NCBI RefSeq assembly: GCF_903645285.1
Contig: NZ_CAHJXN010000003.1
Location: forward strand, 102,001-166,000
DNA length: 64,000 nt
Source: Streptococcus thalassemiae
Lineage (GTDB): Bacteria > Bacillota > Bacilli > Lactobacillales > Streptococcaceae
Reading direction: 5' to 3'
Shown here: one piece after another, positions 19,402 to 29,975 of the stretch
Layout: the number at the start of each line of letters is the position of its first letter
Position numbering within the stretch: the first letter of the stretch is position 1
Notes under the pieces: generated by a model
What the model was told of the DNA's origin: nothing
Seen by the model: only the letters and a program-made list of their open reading frames with translations
Database searches by the model: none
Translations under genes and position numbers: made by a program

Positions 19402-20193
19402 ATGCATACTTATTTGCAAAAGAAAATTGAAAATATCAAAACAACCCTAGGTGAAATGTCAGGTGGTTACCGCCGTATGGTTACGGCTATGGCTGATTTA
19501 GGATTTTCAGGGACTATGAAGGCTATTTGGAATGACCTCTTTGCCCATCGTAGTTTTGCCCAGTGGCTTTATTTGTTGGTTTTAGGAAGTTTTACTCTCT
19601 GGCTGGAATTGATTTATGAACACCGTATTGTTGACTGGATTGGGATGATTTGTAGCCTAACTGGGATTATCTGTGTTATCTTTGTATCGGAAGGTCGGGC
19701 AAGTAATTATCTTTTTGGCTTGATTAACTCTATTATTTACCTTATTTTGGCCCTACAGAAAGGCTTTTATGGTGAGGTACTGACGACACTTTACTTCACA
19801 GTCATGCAGCCAATTGGACTTCTAGTTTGGATTTATCAGGCACAGTTTAAGAAGGAAAAACAGGAGTTTGTCGCACGTAAACTGGATGGCAAGAGTTGGA
19901 CAAAGTATCTTTCCATTAGTGTTCTTTGGTGGTTGGCCTTTGGTTTTATTTATCAGTCTATTGGTGCTAATCGTCCTTATCGCGATTCCATCACTGATGC
20001 GACCAATGGGGTAGGGCAAATCCTCATGACAGCTGTTTACCGTGAACAATGGATATTCTGGGCAGCTACCAATGTCTTTTCTATCTATCTCTGGTGGGGA
20101 GAAAGCCTGCAAATTCAAGGGAAATATCTAATTTATCTCATTAACAGTCTAGTTGGTTGGTATCAATGGAGCAAGGCAGCAAAGAGTGCTTAA
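19402..20193 (+). CDS. pnuC: Nicotinamide riboside transporter PnuC
   Basis: The protein of about 263 residues has seven or so membrane helices and the PnuC features, including the SEGRASNYLFGLINS stretch and the WGESLQIQGKYLIYL end region. PnuC imports nicotinamide riboside by facilitated diffusion for NAD synthesis. I preferred the ATG at 19402, 5 bases from AGGAG, over the adjacent 19399. The NAD+-II riboswitch directly upstream agrees with the function. Confidence 0.92.
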   Translation: MHTYLQKKIENIKTTLGEMSGGYRRMVTAMADLGFSGTMKAIWNDLFAHRSFAQWLYLLVLGSFTLWLELIYEHRIVDWIGMICSLTGIICVIFVSEGRASNYLFGLINSIIYLILALQKGFYGEVLTTLYFTVMQPIGLLVWIYQAQFKKEKQEFVARKLDGKSWTKYLSISVLWWLAFGFIYQSIGANRPYRDSITDATNGVGQILMTAVYREQWIFWAATNVFSIYLWWGESLQIQGKYLIYLINSLVGWYQWSKAAKSA

Positions 20194-20198
20194 AAAGT

Positions 20199-20225
20199 AA
20201 AAAAGGATCGGATGATCCTTTTTTG
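20199..20225 (+). terminator. Terminator after pnuC
   Basis: AAAAAAGGATC and GATCCTTTTTT enclose a 4-base loop shortly after the pnuC stop. Confidence 0.85.
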
Positions 20226-20268
20226 TGTTAGAGCAAAATGAATAATACCATAATGATAATAGCTCTCG

Positions 20269-20454
20269 TTATACGAACGATGTGGTGCGATATATGTTGG
20301 TTTTTTTCTGTTTGTCATTCCCATAGGCTCCGTAGCAAATCACCCCACAGCCAACCAGCCAAAGAGATAGTACAACAAGCGGCAAAAGGAAGTATAGGAT
20401 GAGAGATAAGGTCGCAAGGCTACTTCCGATAAGGAGAAGCCGATTTCCTAATTG
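20269..20454 (-). pseudogene. Remnant of a small two-helix membrane protein
   Basis: On the minus strand a frame without a start codon encodes a coherent hydrophobic stretch (RLLLIGSSLATLSLILYFLL, then LVVLSLWLVGCGVI) followed by a polar basic tail ending in a TAA. It looks like the C-terminal part of a small membrane protein. Its upstream side is closed by a stop. I do not recognise the family. It occupies most of the 400-base gap between pnuC and the TMEM175-like gene. Confidence 0.4.
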
Positions 20455-20601
20455 TTAAATGAAGTGATATACTTGGAGGATATGAATCAAATCTATTTTG
20501 CTCTTCCGAGTTTAATTTTTTATCAAAACATGCTATACTGTAGCATAGAAATAAACGATCACTTATTAACGAAGTATAGTGAGAGTTGAAAGGATTGGAA
20601 A

Positions 20602-21186
20602 ATGAATAAACAACCGCAAATCATGGAAAAAGAACGTTTGGGGGCTTTTATAGATGCAGTTTTAGCCATCGTTATGACTATCTTGGTGCTTGAGTTGGAA
20701 AAACCGAACACATTTGATGTACAAGGATTATGGGAGCTTCGAACAAATTTTCTCGCCTACGCCATCTCTTTCTTTTGGCTAGGAGCTATGTGGGCCAATA
20801 TTCACGCTGCCTCCCACCTTATTCAAAAAATCAGTCAAAAAACGGTTTGGGCTACCATTGTTATGCTTTTTTTCTCTTCTCTCTTTCCCTATGCGACACA
20901 GCTCATAGCGACTCATTTTACGAATGGGACTATGCAGGCCTTTTACGGAGTCATCGTCCTACTGATTACTTTTTCAGTCTTATGGTATTATCGTACGCTT
21001 GAGGAGGTAAATGATAGTGCAGAAATGTATGGGTTGAATGCAGATCGCCAAAATTGGTTGATCTGGGACATTGGCATTAAGATTCTTGGATTAATCTTGT
21101 CCCTAACGATTTTCCCCGCAGGAGTTGGGATTTCAGTCCTAGTGACCCTTCTATTTATTGTCATTCCTAAACAATTTAATCCATAA
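20602..21186 (+). CDS. TMEM175/DUF1211-family membrane protein
   Basis: A 194-residue protein with about six helices. The first helix carries the family pattern RLGAFIDAVLAIVMTILVLEL (written in the sequence as LGAFIDAVLAIVMT at residues 13-26). Bacterial TMEM175 proteins form tetrameric potassium-permeable channels. The physiological role here is unknown. A TATACT inside the palindrome ATGCTATACTGTAGCAT (about 20530-20546) is the likely -10. It converges on sczA with a shared terminator. Confidence 0.78.
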   Translation: MNKQPQIMEKERLGAFIDAVLAIVMTILVLELEKPNTFDVQGLWELRTNFLAYAISFFWLGAMWANIHAASHLIQKISQKTVWATIVMLFFSSLFPYATQLIATHFTNGTMQAFYGVIVLLITFSVLWYYRTLEEVNDSAEMYGLNADRQNWLIWDIGIKILGLILSLTIFPAGVGISVLVTLLFIVIPKQFNP

Positions 21187-21225
21187 AACGTCAAAGCGAG
21201 CCCTTTTGGACTCGTTTTGACGTTT
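21186..21225. terminator. Bidirectional terminator between the TMEM175-like gene and sczA
   Basis: AAACGTCAAAGCGAG (21186-21200) pairs with CTCGTTTTGACGTTT (21211-21225). The outer ends overlap the stop codons of both convergent genes. Confidence 0.85.
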
Positions 21226-21760
21226 AATTATAGACATGTAGGATTTCCAAATAAAATTGGACCACTTCTTGTTCGCTATAGGATTTGCCTTTTTTCAACC
21301 ACCAGCTGAGGGTTTCAATGAAGTGGCTGACGACTAGGTGTTTGAGATAGGATGACGGAATCTTGGGATGAACTGTTTGCAAGTCTTGGACGACCATCGG
21401 GTAGACATGATGTTTGAGCTCTTTTTGCAGTTGGCGGAGAAAGTAGTCGTTTTTTGATAAGAGAAGACTGGTAATATGGTCTTGATTTTTCTTAAAATGC
21501 AAAAAGATATGCGCCAAATAATCCTCTGTTGAGAGATGCTTTTCACGTTCAAAGAGGTGATGGAAGAGATGGCGGCAAAGCTCGTCCAGAAGTAGTTCCT
21601 TACTCTCATAGTGACAGTAAAAGGTGGAACGTCCTACATCTGCGAGATCAATGATATCCTGAACTGTAGTGGCTTCGTACCCCTTATCGTTCAAAAGTTG
21701 TAGAAAAGCTTGATAGATGGCTTTTTTGGTTTTGCTGATACGGCGGTCAATGTTAGTCAT
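21224..21760 (-). CDS. sczA: TetR-family zinc regulator SczA
   Basis: The 178-residue TetR protein has its HTH around residues 25-48 (TTVQDIIDLADVGRSTFYCHY) and a helical C-terminal sensor region. It is divergent from the cation efflux gene czcD. This is the pneumococcal arrangement in which SczA activates czcD when zinc is high and represses it when low. The naming rests on that context and protein type. No zinc-site mapping was possible from sequence alone. Confidence 0.85.
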   Translation of the reverse strand: MTNIDRRISKTKKAIYQAFLQLLNDKGYEATTVQDIIDLADVGRSTFYCHYESKELLLDELCRHLFHHLFEREKHLSTEDYLAHIFLHFKKNQDHITSLLLSKNDYFLRQLQKELKHHVYPMVVQDLQTVHPKIPSSYLKHLVVSHFIETLSWWLKKGKSYSEQEVVQFYLEILHVYN

Positions 21761-21778
21761 ATGGACACTTGAGGCAAA

Positions 21779-21862
21779 TTGTTCAGAACTGAATAAAGCT
21801 GACGTTTTGCTTCTATCCTTTCTTTGAATTTTAGTGGATAATGATAATGAACAAGGTGTTCA
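21779..21862 (+). promoter_or_regulatory. sczA/czcD intergenic operators
   Basis: The perfect inverted repeat TGAACA-AGG-TGTTCA (21848-21862) lies just ahead of the czcD -10-like TATAAC. A related pair of half-sites, GTTC-A-GAAC within TTGTTCAGAACTGAA, lies near the sczA start. Two TGTTCA-type sites agree with SczA binding its own region twice. Confidence 0.7.
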
Positions 21863-21892
21863 TAAAATTATTATAACAAAGGAATGAGAAAG

Positions 21893-22750
21893 ATGAAGGC
21901 AAAATATACTGTTTGGGTAGCTTTTTTCTTAAATTTAAGCTATGCCATTGTTGAGTTTATCGCAGGAGGAATCTTTGGTTCGAGTGCTGTTCTTGCTGAT
22001 TCTGTCCATGACTTGGGAGATGCTATAGCCATTGGCATATCGGCCTTTTTAGAAACAATCTCTAATCGTGAAGAAGACAGCCACTATACCTTGGGCTACA
22101 AGCGTTTTAGCCTTTTAGGGGCCATGGTAACGGCTGTGATTCTTATGACAGGGTCCGTTTTGGTCATTTTGGAAAATATAGCGAAAATCTTTCATCCACA
22201 ACCGATCAATGATGAGGGGATTCTCTGGTTAGGAATTATTGCGATTACTATCAATGTGCTAGCGAGTCTCGTCATTCGCAAAGGACAAACCAAGAACGAA
22301 TCCATTCTCAGCCTGCACTTTCTGGAAGATACCTTGGGTTGGGTGACTGTCATCCTGATGGCCATTGTTCTTCGATTTACCGATTGGTATATCTTGGATC
22401 CGCTCTTGTCTCTTGTTATTTCCTTCTTTATTCTGTCAAAAGCCCTTCCACGTTTTTGGAGAACGCTCAAGATATTCCTCGATGCAGTGCCAGAAGGAGT
22501 AGATATCCAGAAGATCAAGACGGATTTAGCAGAATTGGACCATGTCGCTAGTATCAATCAGCTTAATCTCTGGACTATGGATGGTTTGGAAAAAAATGCC
22601 ATTGTCCATGTTTGTTTAAAAGAGATGGAGCATATGGAAACTTGTAAAGAATCTATTCGAATTTTCCTCAAAGATTGTGGCTTTCAAAATATTACCATTG
22701 AAGTTGATGCAGACCTAGAAAGTCACCAAGCACATAAGCGAAAGGTGTGA
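21893..22750 (+). CDS. czcD: Cation diffusion facilitator (zinc exporter) CzcD
   Basis: The CDF protein of about 285 residues has six membrane helices and a cytoplasmic C-terminal domain. The transport-site residues are visible in HDLGD (39-43) and HFLED (His142, Asp146). It exports Zn2+ (and probably Co2+) by proton antiport. I chose the ATG at 21893, 9 bases after AAAGGA. An ATG at 21884 is too close to that site. It is divergently transcribed from sczA. Confidence 0.9.
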   Translation: MKAKYTVWVAFFLNLSYAIVEFIAGGIFGSSAVLADSVHDLGDAIAIGISAFLETISNREEDSHYTLGYKRFSLLGAMVTAVILMTGSVLVILENIAKIFHPQPINDEGILWLGIIAITINVLASLVIRKGQTKNESILSLHFLEDTLGWVTVILMAIVLRFTDWYILDPLLSLVISFFILSKALPRFWRTLKIFLDAVPEGVDIQKIKTDLAELDHVASINQLNLWTMDGLEKNAIVHVCLKEMEHMETCKESIRIFLKDCGFQNITIEVDADLESHQAHKRKV

Positions 22751-22811
22751 GTTGGAGCGGAATCATAGAGATTATTAGAGAAACAGCCTTGCTAGAGGTC
22801 GTTTTGTAATC

Positions 22812-23843
<1,032 letters not shown>

Positions 23844-23868
23844 TCATATTTTTCTGCTTTTTACTGAT

Positions 23869-23959
23869 AGTTTAGTAAAATTTTAGTAAAAAGGATTGAC
23901 CTTAGGAAATCCCTTGGATACAATAGAAGAAAACGATTACACGTTAAGGTGACTTAACG
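23869..23959 (+). promoter_or_regulatory. galK promoter with direct-repeat, cre-like and hairpin elements
   Basis: TTGACC (23896-23901) and TACAAT (23919-23924) are 17 bases apart. Upstream, TTTAGTAAAAT is directly repeated at about 23870-23890, a likely GalR site. GAAAACGATTACA (23929-23941) resembles a catabolite-responsive element downstream of the -10. CGTTAAG-GTGA-CTTAACG (23942-23959) is a perfect 7-bp hairpin in the transcribed leader. Confidence 0.65.
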
Positions 23960-23980
23960 GACAGTCAAAGGAGAAATCAT

Positions 23981-25159
23981 ATGACACAACATCTTACTGC
24001 AGAAGCTCTTCGTAAAGACTTTCTTGCTGTTTTTGGTCAAGAAGCAGACCAAACATTCTTTTCACCAGGTCGTATCAACTTGATTGGTGAGCACACAGAC
24101 TATAATGGTGGACATGTATTTCCAGCAGCTATTTCCTTAGGAACTTATGGGGCTGCTCGTAAGCGTGACGACCAAGTTTTACGTTTCTACTCAGCTAACT
24201 TTGAGGACAAGGGCATTATCGAAGTGCCTCTCGCTGACCTCAAATTTGAAAAAGAGCACAACTGGACCAACTATCCAAAAGGGGTTCTTCATTTCTTGCA
24301 AGAAGCTGGGCACGTGATTGATAAAGGTTTTGATTTTTATGTTTATGGGAATATCCCAAATGGTGCTGGCCTGTCTTCTTCAGCATCCTTGGAACTTTTG
24401 ACAGGGGTCGTGGCAGAGCATCTCTTTGATTTAAAACTAGAGCGTCTCGATTTGGTTAAAATCGGAAAACAAACAGAAAATAACTTTATCGGAGTAAATT
24501 CTGGCATTATGGACCAGTTTGCTATCGGTATGGGGGCTGACCAACGTGCTATTTACTTAGATACCAATACTTTAGAATACGACTTGGTGCCACTTGATTT
24601 GAAGGACAATGTCGTTGTTATCATGAACACCAATAAACGTCGTGAATTGGCGGACTCTAAATACAATGAACGTCGTGCTGAGTGTGAAAAAGCAGTGGAA
24701 GAATTGCAAGCAGCTTTGGATATTCAGACCTTGGGTGAATTGGATGAGTGGGCCTTTGACCAATACAGCTATCTGATTAAAGATGAAAATCGTTTGAAAC
24801 GTGCTCGCCATGCTGTGCTTGAAAACCAACGTACCCTCAAAGCTCAAGCAACCCTTCGAGCAGGTGATTTGGAAACATTCGGTCGTTTGATGAATGCGTC
24901 ACACGTTTCTCTAGAGCATGACTATGAAGTAACTGGTTTGGAATTGGATACTCTTGTTCACACAGCTTGGGCACAAGAAGGAGTTCTCGGTGCTCGTATG
25001 ACAGGGGCAGGTTTTGGCGGATGTGCCATTGCCTTGGTGCAAAAAGATACAGTTGAGGCCTTTAAGGAAGCTGTTGGCAAACACTACGAGGAAGTAGTTG
25101 GCTACGCTCCAAGCTTCTATATCGCTGAAGTTGCAGGTGGCACTCGCGTCCTTGACTAG
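23981..25159 (+). CDS. galK: Galactokinase
   Basis: It phosphorylates galactose to galactose-1-phosphate, the entry step of the Leloir pathway. The 392-residue GHMP kinase has the galactokinase signature [13 protein letters not shown] (30-42), the ATP loop [11 protein letters not shown] (128-138) and the C-terminal GAGFGG block. AAAGGAG lies upstream of the ATG. galT follows after 18 bases. Confidence 0.96.
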   Translation: MTQHLTAEALRKDFLAVFGQEADQTFFSPGRINLIGEHTDYNGGHVFPAAISLGTYGAARKRDDQVLRFYSANFEDKGIIEVPLADLKFEKEHNWTNYPKGVLHFLQEAGHVIDKGFDFYVYGNIPNGAGLSSSASLELLTGVVAEHLFDLKLERLDLVKIGKQTENNFIGVNSGIMDQFAIGMGADQRAIYLDTNTLEYDLVPLDLKDNVVVIMNTNKRRELADSKYNERRAECEKAVEELQAALDIQTLGELDEWAFDQYSYLIKDENRLKRARHAVLENQRTLKAQATLRAGDLETFGRLMNASHVSLEHDYEVTGLELDTLVHTAWAQEGVLGARMTGAGFGGCAIALVQKDTVEAFKEAVGKHYEEVVGYAPSFYIAEVAGGTRVLD

Positions 25160-25177
25160 TCAAAAGGAGGCTCTATA

Positions 25178-26659
25178 GTGACCTTAGTAGATAAATTTGT
25201 AACACACGTCATTGCAGAAAGTACCTTTGAGGAAATGGATCGAATCTACCTGACCAATCGTGTCTTGGCACGAGTGGGAGATGGTGTTTTGGAAGTTGAG
25301 ACCAATCTGGATAAATTGATTGACCTCAAGGACCAGTTGGTTGAGGAAGCCGTTCGATTAGAGACGATTGAGGATAATCAGACTGCACGTGAAATCCTTG
25401 GTGCTGAACTGATGGACTTGGTGACCCCTTATCCGAGTCAGGTCAATCGTGACTTTTGGACAACCTATGCCCAATCTCCTGAGCAAGCGATAGCGGATTT
25501 CTACCAACTCAGTCAGAAGAATGACTACATCAAACTCAAGGCCATTGCTAAAAATATCGCTTATCGTGTTCCATCTGATTACGGTGAACTTGAAATTACC
25601 ATCAATCTCTCTAAGCCTGAAAAGGATCCCAAAGAGATTGCGGCAGCCAAGTTGGTACAAGCCAGCAATTATCCTCAGTGTCAGCTTTGTCTAGAGAATG
25701 AGGGCTACCATGGTCGAGTTAACCACCCAGCTCGCAGCAACCACCGTATTATCCGTTTTGAAATGGCTGGTCAGGAGTGGGGCTTCCAGTATTCGCCCTA
25801 TGCTTATTTTAATGAGCATTGTATCTTTTTAGATGGCCAGCATCGTCCCATGGCCATTAGTCGTCAGAGCTTTGAACGTCTGCTGGCTATTGTAGAGCAG
25901 TTTCCAGGATATTTTGCTGGCTCTAATGCCGACTTGCCGATTGTGGGAGGCTCTATTCTAACTCATGACCACTATCAGGGAGGCCGTCACGTATTTCCTA
26001 TGGAATCGGCTCCCTTGCAAAAGACTTTCTCTTTCACTGGTTTTGAGCAGGTCAAGGCTGGAATTGTCAAGTGGCCCATGTCAGTGCTACGTTTGACTTC
26101 GGATTACAAAGAGGATTTGATCAACTTGGCTGACAAGATTTTGCAGGAATGGCGTCAGTATTCAGATCCTAGTGTGCAGATTTTGGCAGAAAGTAATGGA
26201 ACACCGCATCACACCATCACACCGATTGCCCGTAAACGCGATGGCCAGTTTGAGTTGGACTTGGTCTTGAGAGACAATCAGACTTCTGCAGAACATCCTG
26301 ATGGCATCTATCATCCGCATCAAGATGTCCAACATATCAAGAAGGAAAATATCGGCTTGATTGAGGTCATGGGCTTGGCTATTTTACCACCTCGTCTGAA
26401 AGAAGAAGTAGAGCAAGTCGCAAGCTATCTCGTGGGAGAAGGGGAGACAGTTGCCGATTATCATCAGGAATGGGCAGACCAGCTCAAAGCCCACCATCCA
26501 GATTTAGTGGATAAAGAAAAAGCTCTTGAAATCGTCAAGGACTCTGTGGGTACTATCTTTGCGCGTGTACTTGAGTATGCAGGTGTCTACAAGCAAACAG
26601 AACAGGGACAGGCAGCCTTTATGCGCTTTGTAGAACAGGTCGGAATCTTACCAGACTAG
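25178..26659 (+). CDS. galT: Galactose-1-phosphate uridylyltransferase, type 2 (galK-linked copy)
   Basis: It transfers UMP from UDP-glucose to galactose-1-phosphate. At 493 residues it is the long type 2 enzyme of Gram-positive bacteria, with [13 protein letters not shown] around residue 267 and [10 protein letters not shown] near 344. The start is a GTG at 25178 with AAAGGAGG upstream. A second, more AT-rich galT lies at 42198. The two proteins are closely similar in length and motifs. Confidence 0.94.
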   Translation: MTLVDKFVTHVIAESTFEEMDRIYLTNRVLARVGDGVLEVETNLDKLIDLKDQLVEEAVRLETIEDNQTAREILGAELMDLVTPYPSQVNRDFWTTYAQSPEQAIADFYQLSQKNDYIKLKAIAKNIAYRVPSDYGELEITINLSKPEKDPKEIAAAKLVQASNYPQCQLCLENEGYHGRVNHPARSNHRIIRFEMAGQEWGFQYSPYAYFNEHCIFLDGQHRPMAISRQSFERLLAIVEQFPGYFAGSNADLPIVGGSILTHDHYQGGRHVFPMESAPLQKTFSFTGFEQVKAGIVKWPMSVLRLTSDYKEDLINLADKILQEWRQYSDPSVQILAESNGTPHHTITPIARKRDGQFELDLVLRDNQTSAEHPDGIYHPHQDVQHIKKENIGLIEVMGLAILPPRLKEEVEQVASYLVGEGETVADYHQEWADQLKAHHPDLVDKEKALEIVKDSVGTIFARVLEYAGVYKQTEQGQAAFMRFVEQVGILPD

Positions 26660-26728
26660 GAGCTTTATCCTTGCACAGTACTATAAAAAGTAGTATCATA
26701 GTGTCGTTTGAAATATCAGGAGGAAATG

Positions 26729-27133
26729 ATGAAAGATTTTCACTTTGATGCTATATCAGCTTTTGAAAATTATGAAATTAAAGAGATGAAAGATGGTCAC
26801 GTTGTGGTGACCACAAAAGTAGTGGACTCGTCGCTCAACTACTATGGCTATGCCCACGGTGGCTATCTCTTTACCCTTTGCGACCAGATTAGTGGTTTGG
26901 TGCTCATCTCGCTAGGATTAGACGTAGTGACGCTTCAATCCTCTATCAACTATCTCAAGGCAGGCAAACTTGATGATGTATTGACAATAAAAGGAGAATG
27001 TGTCCATCAAGGTCGCACAACCTGTGTAGTAGATGTCGATATCACCAATCAAGAAGGCAGAAATGTCTGCAAAGCAACCTTTACCATGTTTGTCACAGGC
27101 CAGCGGTCAGAAGAAAGACAGGTAAGGATATAA
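26729..27133 (+). CDS. PaaI-family hotdog thioesterase
   Basis: A protein of about 134 residues with the single hotdog domain of PaaI-like acyl-CoA thioesterases (YAHGGYLFTLCDQISG, with the conserved HGG/Asp pair). The substrate is unknown. The start at 26729 is 5 bases from AGGAGG. Other in-frame starts (ATG 26726, TTG 26708) are poorer. It faces pbuX with a shared terminator. Confidence 0.82.
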   Translation: MKDFHFDAISAFENYEIKEMKDGHVVVTTKVVDSSLNYYGYAHGGYLFTLCDQISGLVLISLGLDVVTLQSSINYLKAGKLDDVLTIKGECVHQGRTTCVVDVDITNQEGRNVCKATFTMFVTGQRSEERQVRI

Positions 27134-27140
27134 AGAAACA

Positions 27141-27166
27141 AAAAAGAGGTCCGCACCTCTTTTTCT
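27141..27166. terminator. Bidirectional terminator between the thioesterase gene and pbuX
   Basis: AAAAAGAGGT and ACCTCTTTTT flank a CCGC loop, with A and T tracts on both sides. Confidence 0.85.
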
Positions 27167-27168
27167 TA

Positions 27169-28431
27169 TTATTTCTTTTTACGATTCAGTATTGCATTGA
27201 GGACAATGGCGAGTAGGCTAGCTACGACGATTCCGTTTGAGAAGAACATTTGGAAGGCTGTCGGCATGCTGACAAAGAGATTACTGTTATTTAGACCGAC
27301 ACCTGCAGCGATGGATACAGCTGCGATAAGGAAGTTATGTTCATTGTTAGCAAAGTCAACACGAGCGAGAATTTGCATCCCTTGAATAGACACAAAACCA
27401 AACATCACCAGCATGGCACCACCGAGGACAGGGCTTGGAATGATTTGGGCAAGGGCACCAAACTTAGGAAGGAGTCCAAGGAGAACCAGGAAACCAGCTG
27501 CGTAGTAGATTGGCAGACGAGTCTTGATACCTGATAATTTAACCAAACCAACGTTTTGTGAAAATCCTGTGTACGGGAAGGTATTAAAGATTCCTCCGAG
27601 AAGTACGGCCAAACCTTCTGCGCGGTAACCGTTGCGAAGGCGCGTGCTGTCGATTGGGTCTTTCGTGATATCAGACAAGGCTAGGTAAACACCAGTGGAT
27701 TCAACCATAGACACTGTTGCGATGATACACATCATGACAATAGATGAGATTTCAAAGGTTGGCATTCCAAAGTAGAGTGGAGTTGGGACATGGACAAGTG
27801 GTGCTGCCGCAACAGGAGAGAAATCAACCAAGCCCATGCTAGCAGCAATGGCAGTTCCAACAACCAGACCAATCAAAATAGAGATAGACTTGATAAATCC
27901 TTTGGTAAAGATGTTAATCAAGAGGATAATCAAAACAGTGATAGCTGCAAGCAAGAGACTTTGACCAGTTGGCTCTGGAACGTTATTTCCCATATTTCCA
28001 ATAGCGACAGGAATCAAGGTTAAACCAATCGTGGTAATAACAGATCCTGTTACGATAGATGGGAAGAGATTGGCCACTTTTGAGAAGATGCCTGAAACAA
28101 GAACCACGTAAATCCCTGATGCAATAAGGGCACCAAACATAGCTCCACTACCATGGCTTTGCCCAATCATAATCAAGGGAGCGACCGACTGAAAGGCGAC
28201 TCCAAGAACGACTGGGAGTCCAATACCAAAGTATTTGTTGAGTTGGAGTTGAAGGAAGGTTGCCACCCCACACATGAAGATATCTGTAGAAATCAGGTAG
28301 GTCAACTGCTCAGCTGAATAGCCAAGGGCAGTCGCAATCATGATGGGAACCAGGATGGATCCTGAGTACATAGCTAGTAAGTGTTGCAAGCCAAGAACGG
28401 CTGCTTGCGAATGTTTTTCTTGAGTTTGCAT
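27169..28431 (-). CDS. pbuX: Xanthine permease (NCS2 family)
   Basis: The 420-residue polytopic protein has the NCS2 signature region (about residues 215-330) and strong similarity in layout to PbuX xanthine/proton symporters. It overlaps the xpt stop by one base and is co-transcribed with it under the purine riboswitch. Confidence 0.92.
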   Translation of the reverse strand: MQTQEKHSQAAVLGLQHLLAMYSGSILVPIMIATALGYSAEQLTYLISTDIFMCGVATFLQLQLNKYFGIGLPVVLGVAFQSVAPLIMIGQSHGSGAMFGALIASGIYVVLVSGIFSKVANLFPSIVTGSVITTIGLTLIPVAIGNMGNNVPEPTGQSLLLAAITVLIILLINIFTKGFIKSISILIGLVVGTAIAASMGLVDFSPVAAAPLVHVPTPLYFGMPTFEISSIVMMCIIATVSMVESTGVYLALSDITKDPIDSTRLRNGYRAEGLAVLLGGIFNTFPYTGFSQNVGLVKLSGIKTRLPIYYAAGFLVLLGLLPKFGALAQIIPSPVLGGAMLVMFGFVSIQGMQILARVDFANNEHNFLIAAVSIAAGVGLNNSNLFVSMPTAFQMFFSNGIVVASLLAIVLNAILNRKKK

Positions 28432-29012
28432 TAGAGATCTGCCTCCTTAAATACGACCTGACCATTTTCAAAACGATCCAAACGAGCGAGTGATAGAACA
28501 GGGTAGCCTGCTTTTTCAAGCAAATCACGACCATCTTGGAAAGATTTTTCAATCACAATACCGATAGCTTCGACTGTGGCTCCAGCCTGTTCGATGATTT
28601 GAATCAAGCCTTTAGCAGCTTGGCCATTAGCAAGGAAGTCGTCGATAATCAAAACTTTGTCCTCTGGTGAGAGGAATTTTCCAGCGATAGAAACGGTGCT
28701 GGTTACTTGCTTGGTAAAGGAGTAAACTTCGGCAGTTAAGATGCCTTCGTTCATAGTGATGTTCTTAGCTTTTTTAGCGAAAATCATGGGAACGTTTAAG
28801 GCTTCAGCTGTAAAAATGGCTGGGGCAATACCCGACGCTTCAATGGTCACGACTTTGGTAATACCAGCAGAAGCAAATTTTTCCGCAAAAATTTTACCGA
28901 TTTCTCGCATCAAGCTAAAGTCAACTTGGTGAGTTAAAAAGGAATCCACCTTGAGGATATTATCACCCAAGATATGCCCATCCTTGAGGATGCGCTCTTC
29001 TAATAATTTCAT
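28431..29012 (-). CDS. xpt: Xanthine phosphoribosyltransferase
   Basis: It converts xanthine and PRPP to XMP for purine salvage. The 193 residues include the PRPP-binding motif [11 protein letters not shown] (around 125-135) and the N-terminal [12 protein letters not shown] block. The gene lies directly downstream of a purine riboswitch and terminator, as in other Firmicutes xpt-pbuX operons. Confidence 0.95.
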   Translation of the reverse strand: MKLLEERILKDGHILGDNILKVDSFLTHQVDFSLMREIGKIFAEKFASAGITKVVTIEASGIAPAIFTAEALNVPMIFAKKAKNITMNEGILTAEVYSFTKQVTSTVSIAGKFLSPEDKVLIIDDFLANGQAAKGLIQIIEQAGATVEAIGIVIEKSFQDGRDLLEKAGYPVLSLARLDRFENGQVVFKEADL

Positions 29013-29080
29013 AAGACCTCCTAAAGTCTAAAAGCCAATGCATTTGCTTGTTCCAGATTTCTATCCAGTAAAACGGATAG

Positions 29081-29112
29081 AAAAAAGACCTACTTAATCT
29101 CTAAGTAAGTCC
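29081..29112 (-). terminator. Riboswitch-controlled terminator upstream of xpt
   Basis: On the minus strand GACTTACTT and AAGTAGGTC form a stem followed by TTTTTT, between the aptamer and xpt. It is the expression platform of the purine riboswitch. Confidence 0.8.
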
Positions 29113-29156
29113 CCAAAATAGGCATGGCAAAAACGGCCATACCTCACTGCTGACTT

Positions 29157-29219
29157 ACTTATTGTTAGGTGTTCCGGCACCTTGTAGAAACGTCGTGCCA
29201 ATTCACGACATAAACAAGT
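29157..29219 (-). ncRNA. Guanine/xanthine-class purine riboswitch
   Basis: On the minus strand P1 (ACTTGTT/AATAAGT) encloses P2 (GTCGTG/CACGAC), the highly conserved J2/3 GTTTCTAC, and P3 (AGGTG/CACCT). J3/1 contains a C where guanine-type aptamers have the ligand-pairing cytosine. The xpt-pbuX context fits a guanine/hypoxanthine-responsive switch. Confidence 0.9.
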
Positions 29220-29369
29220 AAAACGATATTTAATTTCAAATAGGCTTGAGCCAATGTTTTTATTCTACACTAAATAACTTTAGAAATCAAATGTTTTATT
29301 AGTGTTTTGAAATAAAAAAACGAACAAATATAATAAAAATGGGTGAAAATTAACTTATTGGCTAACATT

Positions 29370-29476
29370 TATACTCAATGAAAATCAAAGAGCAAACTAG
29401 GAAGCTAGCCGCAGGCTGTACTTGAGTACGGTAAGGCGACGCTGACGTGGTTTGAATTTGATTTTCGAAGAGTATT
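29370..29476 (-). repeat. BOX element (boxA-boxC, reverse, no boxB)
   Basis: Plus strand reads TATACTCAATGAAAATCAAAG ... GCCGCAGGCTGTACTTGAG ... GACGTGGTTTGAATTTGATTTTCGAAGAGTATT. The CTTGAGTACG linker matches the BOX at 3227 in inverse orientation. It lies upstream of xpt and downstream of the VOC gene. Confidence 0.9.
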
Positions 29477-29577
29477 AGAAGATTTTTTCATCATAAAAGA
29501 CATATTATCAAGATTTTTCAAGACCTGACAATATGCCTCTTTCTAACTTTAAAGACTTTTTCCCAATCTTTATTGTT

Positions 29578-29964
29578 CTACTCGCTAAATCTTAAAAAAT
29601 AGCCATCTGGGTCTAGAACTGCAAATTCATGAGGGTAGATATATTGTTCGCCAACTCGAAATTCTCTTTTAGTCAAAGGACGATGGATAGGATAGTCAGC
29701 TTCCAGCAGTTTTTGGTGGAGCTGAGGAACATCTGCAATGCCAAAGGAAATATTGACACCGCGCCCGAAAGGATAGGTCAGCTGAGCTAATTCTTCTGAG
29801 CTGCCTTCTTCTAGCATAAGTTGGCAGTCTTCAAGCGAGAGGAAGAGAAATTTCTCCTCTGGACGCTCGTATTCGACAGAGAATCCTAGCAGGTCGCAGT
29901 AGAAGTGGCGTGATTTTTCGATGTCAGATACTACAAATTCAGGAATGACAGCTTGATAGTCCAT
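29578..29964 (-). CDS. VOC-superfamily (glyoxalase/bleomycin-resistance-like) protein
   Basis: The 128 residues have the paired beta-alpha-beta-beta-beta halves of the VOC fold (VVSDIEKSRHFYCDLLGFSVEY near the start, FAVLDPDGYFLRFSE at the end). Bleomycin-resistance-type members bind drugs. The actual ligand here is unknown. It follows exoA by 11 bases on the same strand and is probably co-transcribed. Confidence 0.75.
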   Translation of the reverse strand: MDYQAVIPEFVVSDIEKSRHFYCDLLGFSVEYERPEEKFLFLSLEDCQLMLEEGSSEELAQLTYPFGRGVNISFGIADVPQLHQKLLEADYPIHRPLTKREFRVGEQYIYPHEFAVLDPDGYFLRFSE

Positions 29965-29975
29965 TCGTTTTCTCC

